The notes: generated by a model not told the origin, from the letters alone. DNA of 64,000 bases from Erythrobacter sp. JK5 (GCF_018205975.1 NZ_CP073577.1:2232001-2296000); one strand, 5' to 3'. Shown: positions 36,101-44,724, counted from the stretch's first letter. Program-made: numbers and translations.

Positions 36101-37194
36101 AGCACCACCATCTCGGCCTGCAGCGCCCCGGCCTGCTTGAGGCTTTCGAGGATCACCACGAGATCGGCCGCGCCGACGCCGAGCAGGTTGAGCGCATCGA
36201 CAATCTCGCTGAGCGATGCCGCGCCGGGCATCAGCGCCACCCGGTCGGACCGTTCGGAAATCGATATGTCCGAAGCTTCCTCGATCGCGGTCTGCCCCCT
36301 GCCGAAGGGTTCGGGCTGGACCACGCGCGGAGCCTCGTCGATGCGGATCACCAGTTTCCCGTGGCTGATCGCTGCGGGCGACAGCCGCACCGCCTCGTTG
36401 ATCACCACCGTGCCGGTGCGACTGTTGACGATCACCCGCGCCGCGACCGCAGCCGGAGTCACGTCGAGCATTTCGATCATCGCCAGCCTCGCCGCGCGCT
36501 CGTCGTTTCCGAACGGCAGCACCAGCTCGATCGAGACCCCGTCGGCAATCCGTGCGGTTCCCGGGAATTCGGCGTTGATCGCATCGCGCACCCGCGCGGC
36601 GGTAAGGAAATCGGCCTGGTGCAGGTTGAAGCGCAGCGTGCCTTCGCGGTCGAACCCGGTGGCGACCGCGCGTTCGACGCTGGCCCCGTCTGCGATGCGG
36701 CCCACGGTGGCCACATTGACGGTCAGCTGCGATCCATCGCGGCCCGAGACGCCGAGCCCGCCGACCGCGACATTGCCCTGCGCCATCGCGTAGATCTGCC
36801 CGTCTGCACCGTATAGCGGGGTCAGCACCAGCGCTCCGCCGCGCAGGCTCTTGGCCTGCCCGAGAGTGGAAACGGTGATGTCGATCCGCTGGCCGGGCTT
36901 GGCAAAGGCGGGCAGTTCCGCAGTGATGATGACCGCTGCGGCGTTGCGCAGGTTGGGATTGACCCCGGGCGGCAATTGCAGCCCGAGCCGGCCCGAAACC
37001 CCGCGCATCGCCTCGGTCACATAGGCGAGATTGTCGTCGCCGGTGCCCTGCAGCCCGACGACCACGCCGTAGCCGGTAAGCTGGTTGGCGCGCAGCCCGT
37101 CGAACTGGCCGATGTCGCGGATGCGTTCGGCAGAAGCGCTCGCGGGGACCATGGCTGCCACAAGAGCGGCGAACAGGAGAAGCAGGTAACGCAT
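36097..37194 (-). CDS. flgI: Flagellar P-ring protein FlgI
   Basis: 365 residues, a signal peptide (LLLLFAALVAAMVPASASA) and then the conserved ERIRDIGQFDGLRANQLTGY and GVVVGLQGTGDD. The C-terminus ends DLVVILESLKQAGALQAEMV, as usual. FlgI makes the periplasmic P-ring around the rod. It lies 13 bases after flgH and overlaps flgJ. Confidence 0.97.
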   Translation of the reverse strand: MRYLLLLFAALVAAMVPASASAERIRDIGQFDGLRANQLTGYGVVVGLQGTGDDNLAYVTEAMRGVSGRLGLQLPPGVNPNLRNAAAVIITAELPAFAKPGQRIDITVSTLGQAKSLRGGALVLTPLYGADGQIYAMAQGNVAVGGLGVSGRDGSQLTVNVATVGRIADGASVERAVATGFDREGTLRFNLHQADFLTAARVRDAINAEFPGTARIADGVSIELVLPFGNDERAARLAMIEMLDVTPAAVAARVIVNSRTGTVVINEAVRLSPAAISHGKLVIRIDEAPRVVQPEPFGRGQTAIEEASDISISERSDRVALMPGAASLSEIVDALNLLGVGAADLVVILESLKQAGALQAEMVVL

Positions 37195-37207
37195 GATCTT
37201 CTCCCCT

Positions 37208-37900
37208 TCAGAACGGTGAAATCAGGCTGAAGAAGCGCGACAGCCAGCCGGGCCTGCTGGCCTGCTGGACCGCGCCCTTGCCCGAATAGATGATTCGCGC
37301 GTTGGCCACCTGCGACGACGCCAGCTGGTTGTTGGCGTCGATATCGATCAGCCGGATGCGTCCCGAAAACTGGACCCATTCCTTTCCCTGGCTGAGCGAC
37401 ATCTGCTTTTCTCCGAGCACTTCGGCGGTTCCGTTGGGGTAGATCGCCGCGATCGTGACCGCGACAGTTCCGCTCAGCCGGCTTTGCTGCGCGGCCTTGC
37501 CCCCTCCTGTGAACGACCCGGTGGCCGCAGCATTAAGGGCGTTGGGGTTGAGAAATGCGAGCGGCCCGGCGGTCGGCGGGGTCAGCGCAAGGCTGCCCTC
37601 GCGATCGGTCTGGCCGGTGGTGCTTTTCGAGGTGCTGGTGTTTTCGACCAGCACGATCGTTACCATGTCGCCCAGCGCGCGCGCGCGGGTGCCGGTGACG
37701 AGCCCGGAATAGCCGGTGTTGACCCGGAAAATCGCACCGGCGGTCTCCTCAGGCGCGGGCATGGCCGGCGCCTGCGCGATCGCCACCGGGCCGCCGGGTG
37801 GCGGCGGCGCGGCAAAGCCGGTTTGCGGACTGCCGCCCATGCCCATGCAGGCCGAAGCGAGCAGCGCGAAGAGAAGCGGGGTGATCGTGCGAAGGCGCAT
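37208..37900 (-). CDS. flgH: Flagellar L-ring lipoprotein FlgH
   Basis: 230 residues from ATG 37900; a GTG at 37918 overlapping the flgG stop is the alternative. A lipoprotein signal (TITPLLFALLASAC) provides the lipidated Cys. Conserved FlgH parts are RARALGDMVTIVLVENTSTS, LPLSGTVAVTIAAIYPNG-like strands, and QFSGRIRLIDIDANNQLASS with the final NARIIYSGKG. It forms the outer-membrane L-ring. Confidence 0.95.
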   Translation of the reverse strand: MRLRTITPLLFALLASACMGMGGSPQTGFAAPPPPGGPVAIAQAPAMPAPEETAGAIFRVNTGYSGLVTGTRARALGDMVTIVLVENTSTSKSTTGQTDREGSLALTPPTAGPLAFLNPNALNAAATGSFTGGGKAAQQSRLSGTVAVTIAAIYPNGTAEVLGEKQMSLSQGKEWVQFSGRIRLIDIDANNQLASSQVANARIIYSGKGAVQQASRPGWLSRFFSLISPF

Positions 37901-37914
37901 CGTGGCAGTCTCCC

Positions 37915-38706
37915 TCACAGCGTCTGGTTGGCGTTGCGCAGCATCTCGTCGACCGCGCTCACCATCTTGGAATTGATCTCGTAGGCGCGCTGCGCTTCGA
38001 TCATCTCGACCAGTTCCTCGACGACGTTGACGTTCGAGCTTTCGAGCATCCCCTGCCGCACTTGCCCGCGCCCGTTCTGTCCGGCGGCGCCGACATCGGC
38101 GGCTCCGCTGGCGGCGGTTTCGACGAGAAAGTTGTCGCCGATGGCGCGCAGGCCGGCGGGATTGACGAAGCTGGCGATCTGCAGCTGCCCGATCTGGACC
38201 GCGCTCGCATCCTGGCCGGTGGTCGCGCTGACCGTGCCGTCGGGTGCGATCGCGATCGAGGTCGCACCCTGCGGAATCTGGATCGGCGGGGTCACGGAAT
38301 AGCCCTGCGACGTCACCAGCTGGCCTTCGGGCGAGAGCGTGAAATTGCCCGCACGGGTGTAGCCGGTCTGCCCGCCACCCGGCAGTTCGACCTGGAAGAA
38401 GCCCGGGCCGTCCAGCGCAACGTCGAGGTTGTTGCCGGTGGTGTTGAGCGTGCCCTGCGTGTCGATCCGGCTGGTGCCCTGGACCTGCACCCCGGTGCCG
38501 AGGTTGAGGCCGACCGCATAGGCAGTCTGCCCGGTCGATTGCTGCCCGGCGACACGCTGTTCCTGATAGGCGAGCGTAGCGAAATCCGCGCGATCGCGCT
38601 TGAACCCGGTGGTGCCGATATTGGCGAGGTTGTTGGCGATGACGCGCATCCGCGCGTCCTGCGCCTCGAGCCCGGTGCGGGCGACGTGAAGGGCTGAAGT
38701 TGGCAT
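37915..38706 (-). CDS. flgG: Flagellar distal rod protein FlgG
   Basis: 263 residues, the standard size. It has the N-terminal ALHVARTGLEAQDARMRVIA and ANNLANIGTTGFKRDRADF, a middle LGTGVQVQGT with the L/VALDGPGFFQVELPGG strand, and the C-terminal NVNVVEELVEMIEAQRAYEI with SKMVSAVDEML. It forms the distal rod. It lies 25 bases after flgF. Confidence 0.97.
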   Translation of the reverse strand: MPTSALHVARTGLEAQDARMRVIANNLANIGTTGFKRDRADFATLAYQEQRVAGQQSTGQTAYAVGLNLGTGVQVQGTSRIDTQGTLNTTGNNLDVALDGPGFFQVELPGGGQTGYTRAGNFTLSPEGQLVTSQGYSVTPPIQIPQGATSIAIAPDGTVSATTGQDASAVQIGQLQIASFVNPAGLRAIGDNFLVETAASGAADVGAAGQNGRGQVRQGMLESSNVNVVEELVEMIEAQRAYEINSKMVSAVDEMLRNANQTL

Positions 38707-38731
38707 GTCGTGTTACTCCGGTTGAATGGGA

Positions 38732-39471
38732 TCAGCGCAGCGTCATCAGGCTCGCGCCCGCTTCGTCGATATCGCTGGCGGTGCTGATGATCTTCGCGCG
38801 CTGTTCGAAGGCGCGCTGCGCCTCGATCATGGCGATAAGCGTTTGCGCGGTTTCGACGTTCGAACCTTCGAGCGCGCCGCTGGTGACGGTGGCGGTCGGA
38901 TCGGGCGGAAGCACCCCGCCGCCCGGAACCTTGAGGAAAGTGTCGATGCCCTTGGCCAGCAGCGAGCCGTCAGGCGAAACCAGCTTCACCCGATCGAGCT
39001 GCTGCGCAGGCTGATCGGGCGCGGCGGGATCGCGCGCGAGCACGCTGCCGTCCTTGGCGATGCTGATCTCGAACCCGGCGGGCACCGTGATCGCACCGGC
39101 ATTGCCCAGCACGGGCAGGCCTTCGCCGTTTTCGAGTATGCCGGAGGCTGCGATCCGGAGATCGCCGCGCCGCGAATAGACTTCGTCGCCGGCCGGGCCC
39201 CGGTACGCGATCAGCGCCGCGCCATCGACCGCGATGTCGAGCGGGCGGCCGGTCGGATTGACCTTGGCCGCGTCCATGTCCGCCCGCGCACCGCGCCGCG
39301 CGCCACCGCACGGGCTTCGAGCGAACCGTCCCGCAGCGTCGCCGGAGTGACCGCGAACACCTCTTGCCGAAACCCGGGGGTATTGGCGTTGGCAAGGTTG
39401 TTCGCGGTCGCACGCTGGCGATCCATCGCCGCGTTCATGCCCGTAAGGGCGGTGTAGATCATCCGGTCCAT
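38732..39471 (-). pseudogene. flgF: Flagellar proximal rod protein FlgF, frameshifted
   Basis: The N-terminal 63 residues (MIYTALTGMNAAMDRQ, ANNLANANTPGFRQEVF) are in one frame. The rest (DAAKVNPTGRPLDIAVDG to QTLIAMIEAQRAFEQR and the end at 38732) is in another. Adding one G to the GGG run at 39283-39285 gives a continuous VARGAVRGADMDAAKVN and a full-length protein of about 246 residues. FlgF is part of the proximal rod and is needed for assembly, so a base undercall is the likeliest explanation. Confidence 0.88.
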
Positions 39472-39499
39472 GGCTTATCCTCGCGGCGATCCAGCGCGG

Positions 39500-40312
39500 T
39501 TAGCGCTGCAGGTTCAGCACGGTCTGCGAGATCGCGGTCGCGGTATCGATCGCGCGCGCGTTGGCCTGGAAGTTGCGCTGCGCGGTCAGCAACGCGACCA
39601 TCTCTTCGGCGAGGTCGACATTCGAGCGTTCGAGCGTGCCGCTCAGCAATTCGCCGAAATTTCCGATCCCCGGCTCGCCGAATTCGGCCGGACCCGATGC
39701 GCCGGTCTGCTCCCACTTGGACTGACCGAGCGAGCGCAGGCCATTGGTCGAAGCGAACGAGGCCAGCGCGATTTCCGCAACCGGCTGCGTGGTCCCGTCG
39801 GAATAGGCGGCGGTGACGACACCGCGGCGATCGATCGTGATGCTCGACAGGCCCGAGCCCGCAGCATTGGTGATCGGCACGACGGTATTGCCGGGCACAT
39901 TGGAGGTCGCATTGCCGTTTGCATCGACGGGAAAGGACTGCACCAGATCGCCGTTGGAATCGGTCAGCTGACCACTCGCATTGAGCACGAAGCCGCCGTT
40001 GCGGGTAAAGTTGAGATCACCCGAAATCGGATTGGCGGTGGCAAAGAACCCGCCGCCGTTGATCGCGATGTCGAGGCTGCGCCCGGTCTGTTCGATCGGG
40101 CCGAGAGAAAAATCCTGGTTGATCGAGGCAACGGTCGCGCCGATGCCTGGCGTGCGGCGCGGATCGCTGGCCGAACCGCTGGCGACGAGATCGCTGAAAT
40201 TGGCGTTGCTCTTCTTGAAGCCCGCCGTTTCGGCATTGGCAATGTTGTGCGAGATGACGCGAAGGTCGGTTTCGGCGTTTTTCATGCCGCTGAGCGAGGT
40301 GAAGAATGACAT
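39500..40312 (-). CDS. flgE: Flagellar hook protein FlgE, short form
   Basis: 270 residues. The N-terminus SFFTSLSGMKNAETDLRVIS, with the following HNIANAETAGFKKSNANF, is FlgE-like. The middle has SLDIAINGGGFFATAN and the C-terminus NVDLAEEMVALLTAQRNFQA. It is much shorter than the roughly 400-residue enteric hook protein because the outer surface domain is reduced. It polymerises to the hook. It lies 33 bases after flgD. Confidence 0.92.
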   Translation of the reverse strand: MSFFTSLSGMKNAETDLRVISHNIANAETAGFKKSNANFSDLVASGSASDPRRTPGIGATVASINQDFSLGPIEQTGRSLDIAINGGGFFATANPISGDLNFTRNGGFVLNASGQLTDSNGDLVQSFPVDANGNATSNVPGNTVVPITNAAGSGLSSITIDRRGVVTAAYSDGTTQPVAEIALASFASTNGLRSLGQSKWEQTGASGPAEFGEPGIGNFGELLSGTLERSNVDLAEEMVALLTAQRNFQANARAIDTATAISQTVLNLQR

Positions 40313-40345
40313 GGCGGACTATCCTTTCGTGGAATGGGAAGACGT

Positions 40346-40678
40346 TCAGGCGATGACAGGCTGCGCCGCCTGGACAGCGGCCCGCTGGGCCTCGATCAGC
40401 GCATCGAGCTTGGCCGAAATTTCGCTCAGCCGCGCTTGCGAACTCACCGTTGCCTCGAGACTCGAAAACTGTGCCAGCTGAGCCAGCATCTGTTCGTTGC
40501 TTTGCGGTTCGAGCGGGTCCTGATTGGCCAGCTGTGCGGTCATCAGGCGCAGGAAATCGGCCGAATCGAGCGACGCCGCCGCGCTTTGACGCGGGATCGT
40601 CGACGGCGCGTTGAGCCGTTCGAGCGTGTCCTGAATTCCGGGATTGCCAGAGGCTGTCGCCTGGGTCTGCATGATCAT
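40346..40678 (-). CDS. flgD: Flagellar hook-cap protein FlgD, short form
   Basis: 110 residues containing only the conserved N-terminal part of FlgD (DFLRLMTAQLANQDPLEPQS, then NEQMLAQLAQFSSLEA), ending in an Ala-rich tail. The C-terminal Tudor/Ig-like domains found in most FlgD (about 230 residues) are absent. It scaffolds hook assembly. The start overlaps the flgC stop by four bases. Confidence 0.9.
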   Translation of the reverse strand: MIMQTQATASGNPGIQDTLERLNAPSTIPRQSAAASLDSADFLRLMTAQLANQDPLEPQSNEQMLAQLAQFSSLEATVSSQARLSEISAKLDALIEAQRAAVQAAQPVIA

Positions 40679-41091
40679 TGGCTCCTGAGTGTTTCGAGCA
40701 TCAGCTGCTTGGCGGTGGTCAACGCCTGGACCAGGTTCTGGTACTGGCGCGCACTTTCCATGATCTCGACCATCTCGGCGGTCTCATCGACCGGCGCTTC
40801 GAAGATGTGGCCGGTTTCGTCGGCGAGCGGGTGTCCGGGGTCGTAGCGCTTGGTCGGCGCGGTCCGGTCGCGCATCAGCCCGTCGCTGCGCACGCTGGCG
40901 AGGCCCGAAGCCTGGTCGAGCTCGCTGGCGAACACGACCCGCAACGGGCGATAGGCGTCCTCCTCCCGGGTGGTCACGGATCCGGCATTGGCGAGGTTCG
41001 ACGTCGCCGCGTTCATCCGCACCAATTGTGCCGACAGGGCGCGCTCGGTCATGCCGAACAGGGTCATGCGCTGGTCGCCGGGCATCGTCAT
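40675..41091 (-). CDS. flgC: Flagellar proximal rod protein FlgC
   Basis: 138 residues. The N-terminal ALSAQLVRMNAATSNLANAG, middle YRPLRVVFASEL and C-terminal DETAEMVEIMESARQYQNLV fit FlgC. The ATG at 41091 overlaps the flgB stop by four bases; one more ATG lies two codons on. It forms the proximal rod with FlgB and FlgF. Confidence 0.95.
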   Translation of the reverse strand: MTMPGDQRMTLFGMTERALSAQLVRMNAATSNLANAGSVTTREEDAYRPLRVVFASELDQASGLASVRSDGLMRDRTAPTKRYDPGHPLADETGHIFEAPVDETAEMVEIMESARQYQNLVQALTTAKQLMLETLRSQ

Positions 41092-41435
41092 TCGCCCTTC
41101 AGCGCGCGGGTGATGGTGTTGACCTTGCCCTGCACGAACGCGAGCGTGGCGGAATAGGCCACCGCGTTTTCGGTAAAGGCGATCTGCTCGCGCCCCAGCT
41201 CGACCGTGTTGCCATCGAGCGAGGGCATGGTCGGGATCTTGTAGACCAGATGCGCGTCGGCGCTGGCGGTAGCGTCGCGACCGTCGAGCCGCGCCTGCAG
41301 CGCCGCGCCGAAATCGATGTCGCGCGCCTTGTAGCCGGGCGTCGCGGCGTTGGCGATGTTCGAGGCGAGCACCCCCATGCGCTGCGAGCGCAATTCGAGC
41401 GCCGCGCCGTGGATGCCGAAGATCGTTTCGTTCAT
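41088..41435 (-). CDS. flgB: Flagellar proximal rod protein FlgB
   Basis: 115 residues. It has GIHGAALELRSQRMGVLASN, then IANAATPGYKARDIDFGAAL, and a C-terminal region of rod type, typical of FlgB. It is the first gene of the flg-mot operon, 48 bases downstream of a strong -24/-12 promoter. Confidence 0.95.
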   Translation of the reverse strand: MNETIFGIHGAALELRSQRMGVLASNIANAATPGYKARDIDFGAALQARLDGRDATASADAHLVYKIPTMPSLDGNTVELGREQIAFTENAVAYSATLAFVQGKVNTITRALKGE

Positions 41436-41482
41436 GGCGATTGCCTTTCACAAGGGCATTCGTGGTTGGTTCGCCATGCCAA

Positions 41483-41500
41483 CAGCAGAAAGCGTGCCAA
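41483..41500 (-). promoter_or_regulatory. Sigma-54 promoter of the flgB operon
   Basis: On the minus strand TTGGCACGCTTTCTGCTG has the -24 TGGCACG element and the -12 CTGCT element with GG and GC ten bases apart. It lies 48 bases before the flgB ATG. It implies that flgBCDEFGHIJKL-motAB needs RpoN and an activator, most likely the one encoded at 26710-28029. Confidence 0.82.
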
Positions 41501-41680
41501 ACTCATTCAAGTGGTTGAAATCCCTGTCTTTCAGGAATGGGCGTCAGGTATCGCCCACGGCGAGCGGCAAGCTCTTGCCGATCGGGGTGCAAGGAACTGC
41601 CCCGATCGTGCGGGGGCGCTTAATTCCCGCGCGCCGCAGCCGTTCTCGGTTGGGACGACGACAGGAGAAGGGGTGCAAGA

Positions 41681-42343
41681 GTGACCGGCGTGATCGCCCA
41701 GATGTACGACCCCGGCGCGCTCGTCATCGTCCTTGCCGGAACGCTGATCGCGACCGCAGCCCGCTGCGGGGCCCGCGACCTCGGCGTCGCCGGCGCTGCC
41801 CTGGCAGCGCTGGGCCGCACCCGGTTCGACGAGGACGCCAATCGCGTCGCGCTCGCCCGCACGGCGCATGAAGTCGAACAGCGGGGGAAACTGTGCGCCG
41901 CAGTCGCAATGCCCCCCGACGCTTCGCTGGCGCGGCTGATCGATGCCTATGTGCGTCACGGTTCGCTCGACGCCATGCACCAGCAGGCCGGGTCCGATCG
42001 CGCGACGCGCGAGGCCGCCCGCGCGGTTGCCGTGCGAACCTTCGAATATGCCGGTGAGCTCGCCCCGGTCTTCGGGCTGGTCGGCACGCTGTTCGGGATC
42101 ACGCGACTGGTGCCTGGTGCCGGCGATACGATCGAGACCACCATGGCCGCGATCGCCACGGCCGTGCTGTCGACGCTGTACGGCGTTCTCACCGCGCACC
42201 TCCTGTGCATCCCGCTCGCCCGTGCGATCGAGCGCCGGGGCGAGCGCGAGGAGGAGGCGCGCGAACGGCTTGTCGACTGGCTCGCGCCCCACTTGGGCAC
42301 CGCCACACCGATCGCGCTGCGCCCGATGCGCGGCGTGGCCTAG
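41681..42343 (+). CDS. MotA/TolQ/ExbB-family proton channel protein
   Basis: 220 residues, with about three membrane segments (ALVIVLAGTLIATAA near residue 13, LAPVFGLVGTLFGIT near 126, and TAVLSTLYGVLTAHLLCIPL near 166). The last two match the conserved pore-forming pair of MotA/ExbB proteins. The large MotA cytoplasmic torque loop is reduced. The start is GTG with GGAGAAGGGG upstream. It is followed after 15 bases by a MotB/ExbD-like gene, so they form a second stator-like pair inside the flagellar cluster beside the true motAB. The function is unknown. Confidence 0.8.
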   Translation: MTGVIAQMYDPGALVIVLAGTLIATAARCGARDLGVAGAALAALGRTRFDEDANRVALARTAHEVEQRGKLCAAVAMPPDASLARLIDAYVRHGSLDAMHQQAGSDRATREAARAVAVRTFEYAGELAPVFGLVGTLFGITRLVPGAGDTIETTMAAIATAVLSTLYGVLTAHLLCIPLARAIERRGEREEEARERLVDWLAPHLGTATPIALRPMRGVA

Positions 42344-42358
42344 GAAGGAGCGACGACG

Positions 42359-42775
42359 ATGCGCAACGCCGCCGGATGGCAACTGATCCTCGCCGATCTG
42401 GCGCTGATCCTGTTTCTCGTGACGATCTCTGCCCTGGCGGAGCAAGCGGACGAGCAGGACGCGCCAGAACCGGCAGGCGCGGCGCTCCGCGAGGGCGACA
42501 CGGTGGAGATCGCCCCGGCGCAGGCGCTGTTCCGGCCTTCCGCCAACGGCCCGTCGATCGCGCACTGGCTTGACGAGCAACAGCGCGATCCGCGCTCCAC
42601 GCTCAGCATCGTCGCGACCCATCGCCCGGGCGAATCGCGCGAGGGCTGGGAACGGGCCGAGGCGCTGGCCGGGCAGGCGCGCGGACGCGGCATCGATGTC
42701 AGGATCGTGATCGGTCCGGCGTCGACACCGGACCTCTATGCGACCCTGGGATACGACGTGCAGCAGCGCGATTGA
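42359..42775 (+). CDS. Small MotB/ExbD-like partner protein
   Basis: 138 residues. One membrane helix near the N-terminus carries an Asp (LILADLALILFLVTISAL), the position of the proton-binding Asp in MotB, TolR and ExbD. The periplasmic part is only about 100 residues. It shows traces of an OmpA-like fold (STLSIVATHRPGE, WERAEALAGQARGRGIDVRI) but not the usual peptidoglycan-binding residues. It probably pairs with the preceding channel protein. Its GC-rich codon use is like its neighbours. The 3' end faces the GGDEF gene. Confidence 0.65.
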   Translation: MRNAAGWQLILADLALILFLVTISALAEQADEQDAPEPAGAALREGDTVEIAPAQALFRPSANGPSIAHWLDEQQRDPRSTLSIVATHRPGESREGWERAEALAGQARGRGIDVRIVIGPASTPDLYATLGYDVQQRD

Positions 42776-42802
42776 GGCGCAGGCGTTTTCGCGCGATCCG
42801 CG

Positions 42803-43927
42803 TCAGACCGATACGATCCGGTTTCTGCCCGACGATTTCGCCTCGTACAGGGCGGCATCGGCCCGGGTCAGCGCACTGCGATCGTCGGCGTCTTCGGTGA
42901 CTTCGGCGATACCTCCCGAAAAGGTGATCTTGCCGAACGGTTTGCCGGTTTCGCGGTTCATCAGCTGGCGGCCGGCAAGCACCCGGCGCAAACCGTCGAG
43001 CTTGCGCCACGCCGCTTCCTTGTCGAGACCGTAGAACAGCAGCACGAATTCCTCGCCGCCATGACGCGAAACGAAGCACTGATCGCCGGCGATCTCGTTG
43101 AGGGTGCTGGCAATCGCACACAGGATCCGGTCACCGGCCTCGTGGCCGTGGGTATCGTTGACCGCCTTGAAATGATCGACATCGCAGAATGCGACGCACA
43201 GCGGGATGCCCTTTGCGCGAGCTTCCTTGGCGGCAGAGGCAAAGCGACGTTCGAACGCGCGGCGATTGGGCAGGCGGGTCAGATGATCGACATCGGCCTC
43301 CATTCGCGCCTTGGCCAGGCTGGAACGCAGCTGAGCGGATTCGGACTGGCTGCGTTCCATCGCCTGCTCGACCCGTTCGATGCGTTCGAGCATGACCCGC
43401 GCGAGATCGAGCACCTGTGCCATGTCGACCGTCCCACCGGAGGGCCGGTCGACGCTTTCCGAGGCGCGCGCGATCGCGTCGATATGCGCGCCCAGCGCTT
43501 CGCGGCCGTCGCTGGTTTCATCCTGCGCGGACTTGGCGGTTTGCGCGAACCGCATCAGCGAATATTCGAGCCGATCCATCAGCCGCTCGAGCTCGCTCAT
43601 GCGGTCGTTGGAACCGGGATCGAGACGCACGATCGTATCGAGCCAGCGCTGATCGATCGGCTCGCCGGCGCTCTCGCGCGCGGCAAATGCTTCGGCGAGC
43701 GGGCCGTTGGAACCGGACAGCGCCCCGCATATTGCCGACAGGTTGGGGCCGGTGACCGCCAGGTCGTGCCTGATCGTGAATTCGGTGATGCTGCCGAGCA
43801 AGGCACGCCGTTCCTCGCGCACCTGGGGAGAGGGTCGGTCGCGTGCCGCGCTGCCCGCGCCTTTCGGCCCCGGGCCTGGGGCCTTGCTGTCCCGCGACGG
43901 GCGACGGACGACGCTCGGATACGACAT
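42803..43927 (-). CDS. Diguanylate cyclase (GGDEF protein) in the flagellar cluster
   Basis: 374 residues from ATG 43927. The first 200 residues are largely helical with coiled-coil character and no known sensor domain. A GGDEF domain follows at about 205-370: DHLTRLPNRRAFERRF, CDVDHFKAVNDTHGHEAGD, and the active-site GGEEF at 290-294. No RxxD inhibitory site is visible just before GGEEF. It should make cyclic-di-GMP from GTP in the cytoplasm. Its place between stator-like genes and flgA suggests local control of motility versus attachment, which is inference. Confidence 0.88.
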   Translation of the reverse strand: MSYPSVVRRPSRDSKAPGPGPKGAGSAARDRPSPQVREERRALLGSITEFTIRHDLAVTGPNLSAICGALSGSNGPLAEAFAARESAGEPIDQRWLDTIVRLDPGSNDRMSELERLMDRLEYSLMRFAQTAKSAQDETSDGREALGAHIDAIARASESVDRPSGGTVDMAQVLDLARVMLERIERVEQAMERSQSESAQLRSSLAKARMEADVDHLTRLPNRRAFERRFASAAKEARAKGIPLCVAFCDVDHFKAVNDTHGHEAGDRILCAIASTLNEIAGDQCFVSRHGGEEFVLLFYGLDKEAAWRKLDGLRRVLAGRQLMNRETGKPFGKITFSGGIAEVTEDADDRSALTRADAALYEAKSSGRNRIVSV

Positions 43928-44045
43928 GGTGCGACACGATCCTCTTGATCTGCTGTGTTTCGCGTCACTTGGTAGCGGCATATCCTCAACGCCGGACTGC
44001 ATGAGGCCCTGCGGACAACACCTAGCCCACTGCCTTCCGGCGATC

Positions 44046-44061
44046 TGGCACGACCCTTGCT
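44046..44061 (+). promoter_or_regulatory. Sigma-54 promoter upstream of flgA
   Basis: TGGCACGACCCTTGCT is an exact match to the consensus TGGCACG-N4-TTGCW, 59 bases before the flgA ATG. It probably drives flgA-flgM-flgN-transglycosylase-flhA-fliA, placing FliA itself under RpoN control. Confidence 0.9.
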
Positions 44062-44120
44062 GCGTTCTGCGCATGATCGGGACGGTCCCGATTGCCGATC
44101 ACGACAAAAGGCAGGCAGAC

Positions 44121-44648
44121 ATGCGTTCTTTCATCAATCTATTCGGATTTGCGCCGGTGGCGCTGATCATGTTCGTGCCCCTGTTCTCTCCCGCTTTCGG
44201 GGCGGGTGCCGGGCAGGCCTTCACCGACCCGGGCGATATCGACCGCGCGGTGGCCGAATTCACCGGCGCCGCGATCGGCGAGGTGGGCGGCGCGCGCGCG
44301 CCTGCCGACCGGCGTCTGAAGCTGGCGCGTTGCGACGCGCCGCTGCTCGCCGACTGGCACGGCACTGCGAAGACCACGGTGCGGGTCGAATGCCCCGCCG
44401 CCGCCGGGTGGCGTATCTTCGTCGCCACCCGGCCGCATCCGCAGGACGCGCAGCAGCAGCGTGTGGTGAAACGCGGAGACCCGGTGACCGTGCTGGTGCG
44501 CGGACGCGGGTTTTCGGTCCAGCAATCGGGCGAGGCACTGGAGAACGGGGCCATCGGAGACTGGATCGGAATCCGGACCGCACGCCACGCCGACCCGGTC
44601 CGCGCGCGGATCGAACGCCCGGGACTTGCGGTGATTCCGGCCAGCTGA
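44121..44648 (+). CDS. flgA: P-ring assembly chaperone FlgA
   Basis: 175 residues. A signal peptide (FGFAPVALIMFVPLFSPAFG) is followed by RRLKLARCDAPLLADW and a C-terminal SAF-like domain (VVKRGDPVTVLVRGRGFSVQ, GAIGDWIGIR), the FlgA pattern in a short form. FlgA chaperones FlgI in the periplasm. The ATG at 44121 is chosen from the signal peptide; the longer upstream frame includes the promoter region. It is the first gene of the operon behind a perfect sigma-54 promoter. Confidence 0.9.
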   Translation: MRSFINLFGFAPVALIMFVPLFSPAFGAGAGQAFTDPGDIDRAVAEFTGAAIGEVGGARAPADRRLKLARCDAPLLADWHGTAKTTVRVECPAAAGWRIFVATRPHPQDAQQQRVVKRGDPVTVLVRGRGFSVQQSGEALENGAIGDWIGIRTARHADPVRARIERPGLAVIPAS

Positions 44649-44724
44649 AAATTCCTCGCTACGCCACTTAAGACTTCCCGAACGGCGCCGTTCTGATGAT
44701 CAGAAATCCACCTGGAGACGCAAC

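Noticed and set aside
39500..40312. Assignment of the 270-residue hook-type protein as a second FlgF/FlgG
   Set aside because: Its N-terminus, position between flgD and flgF and middle domain fit FlgE, and flgF and flgG are both present downstream.
41681..42775. Zorya-type defence (ZorAB-like) identity for the MotA/MotB-like pair
   Set aside because: The MotA-like protein lacks a long cytoplasmic tail, the partner lacks a full OmpA domain, and no nuclease or helicase genes follow. The setting is flagellar.
44668..44696. A sigma-28 promoter before flgM (TAAGACTT followed by GCCGTTCT)
   Set aside because: Only the first four bases of the -10 element match and the spacer is about ten bases, so it is no better than chance in this sequence.
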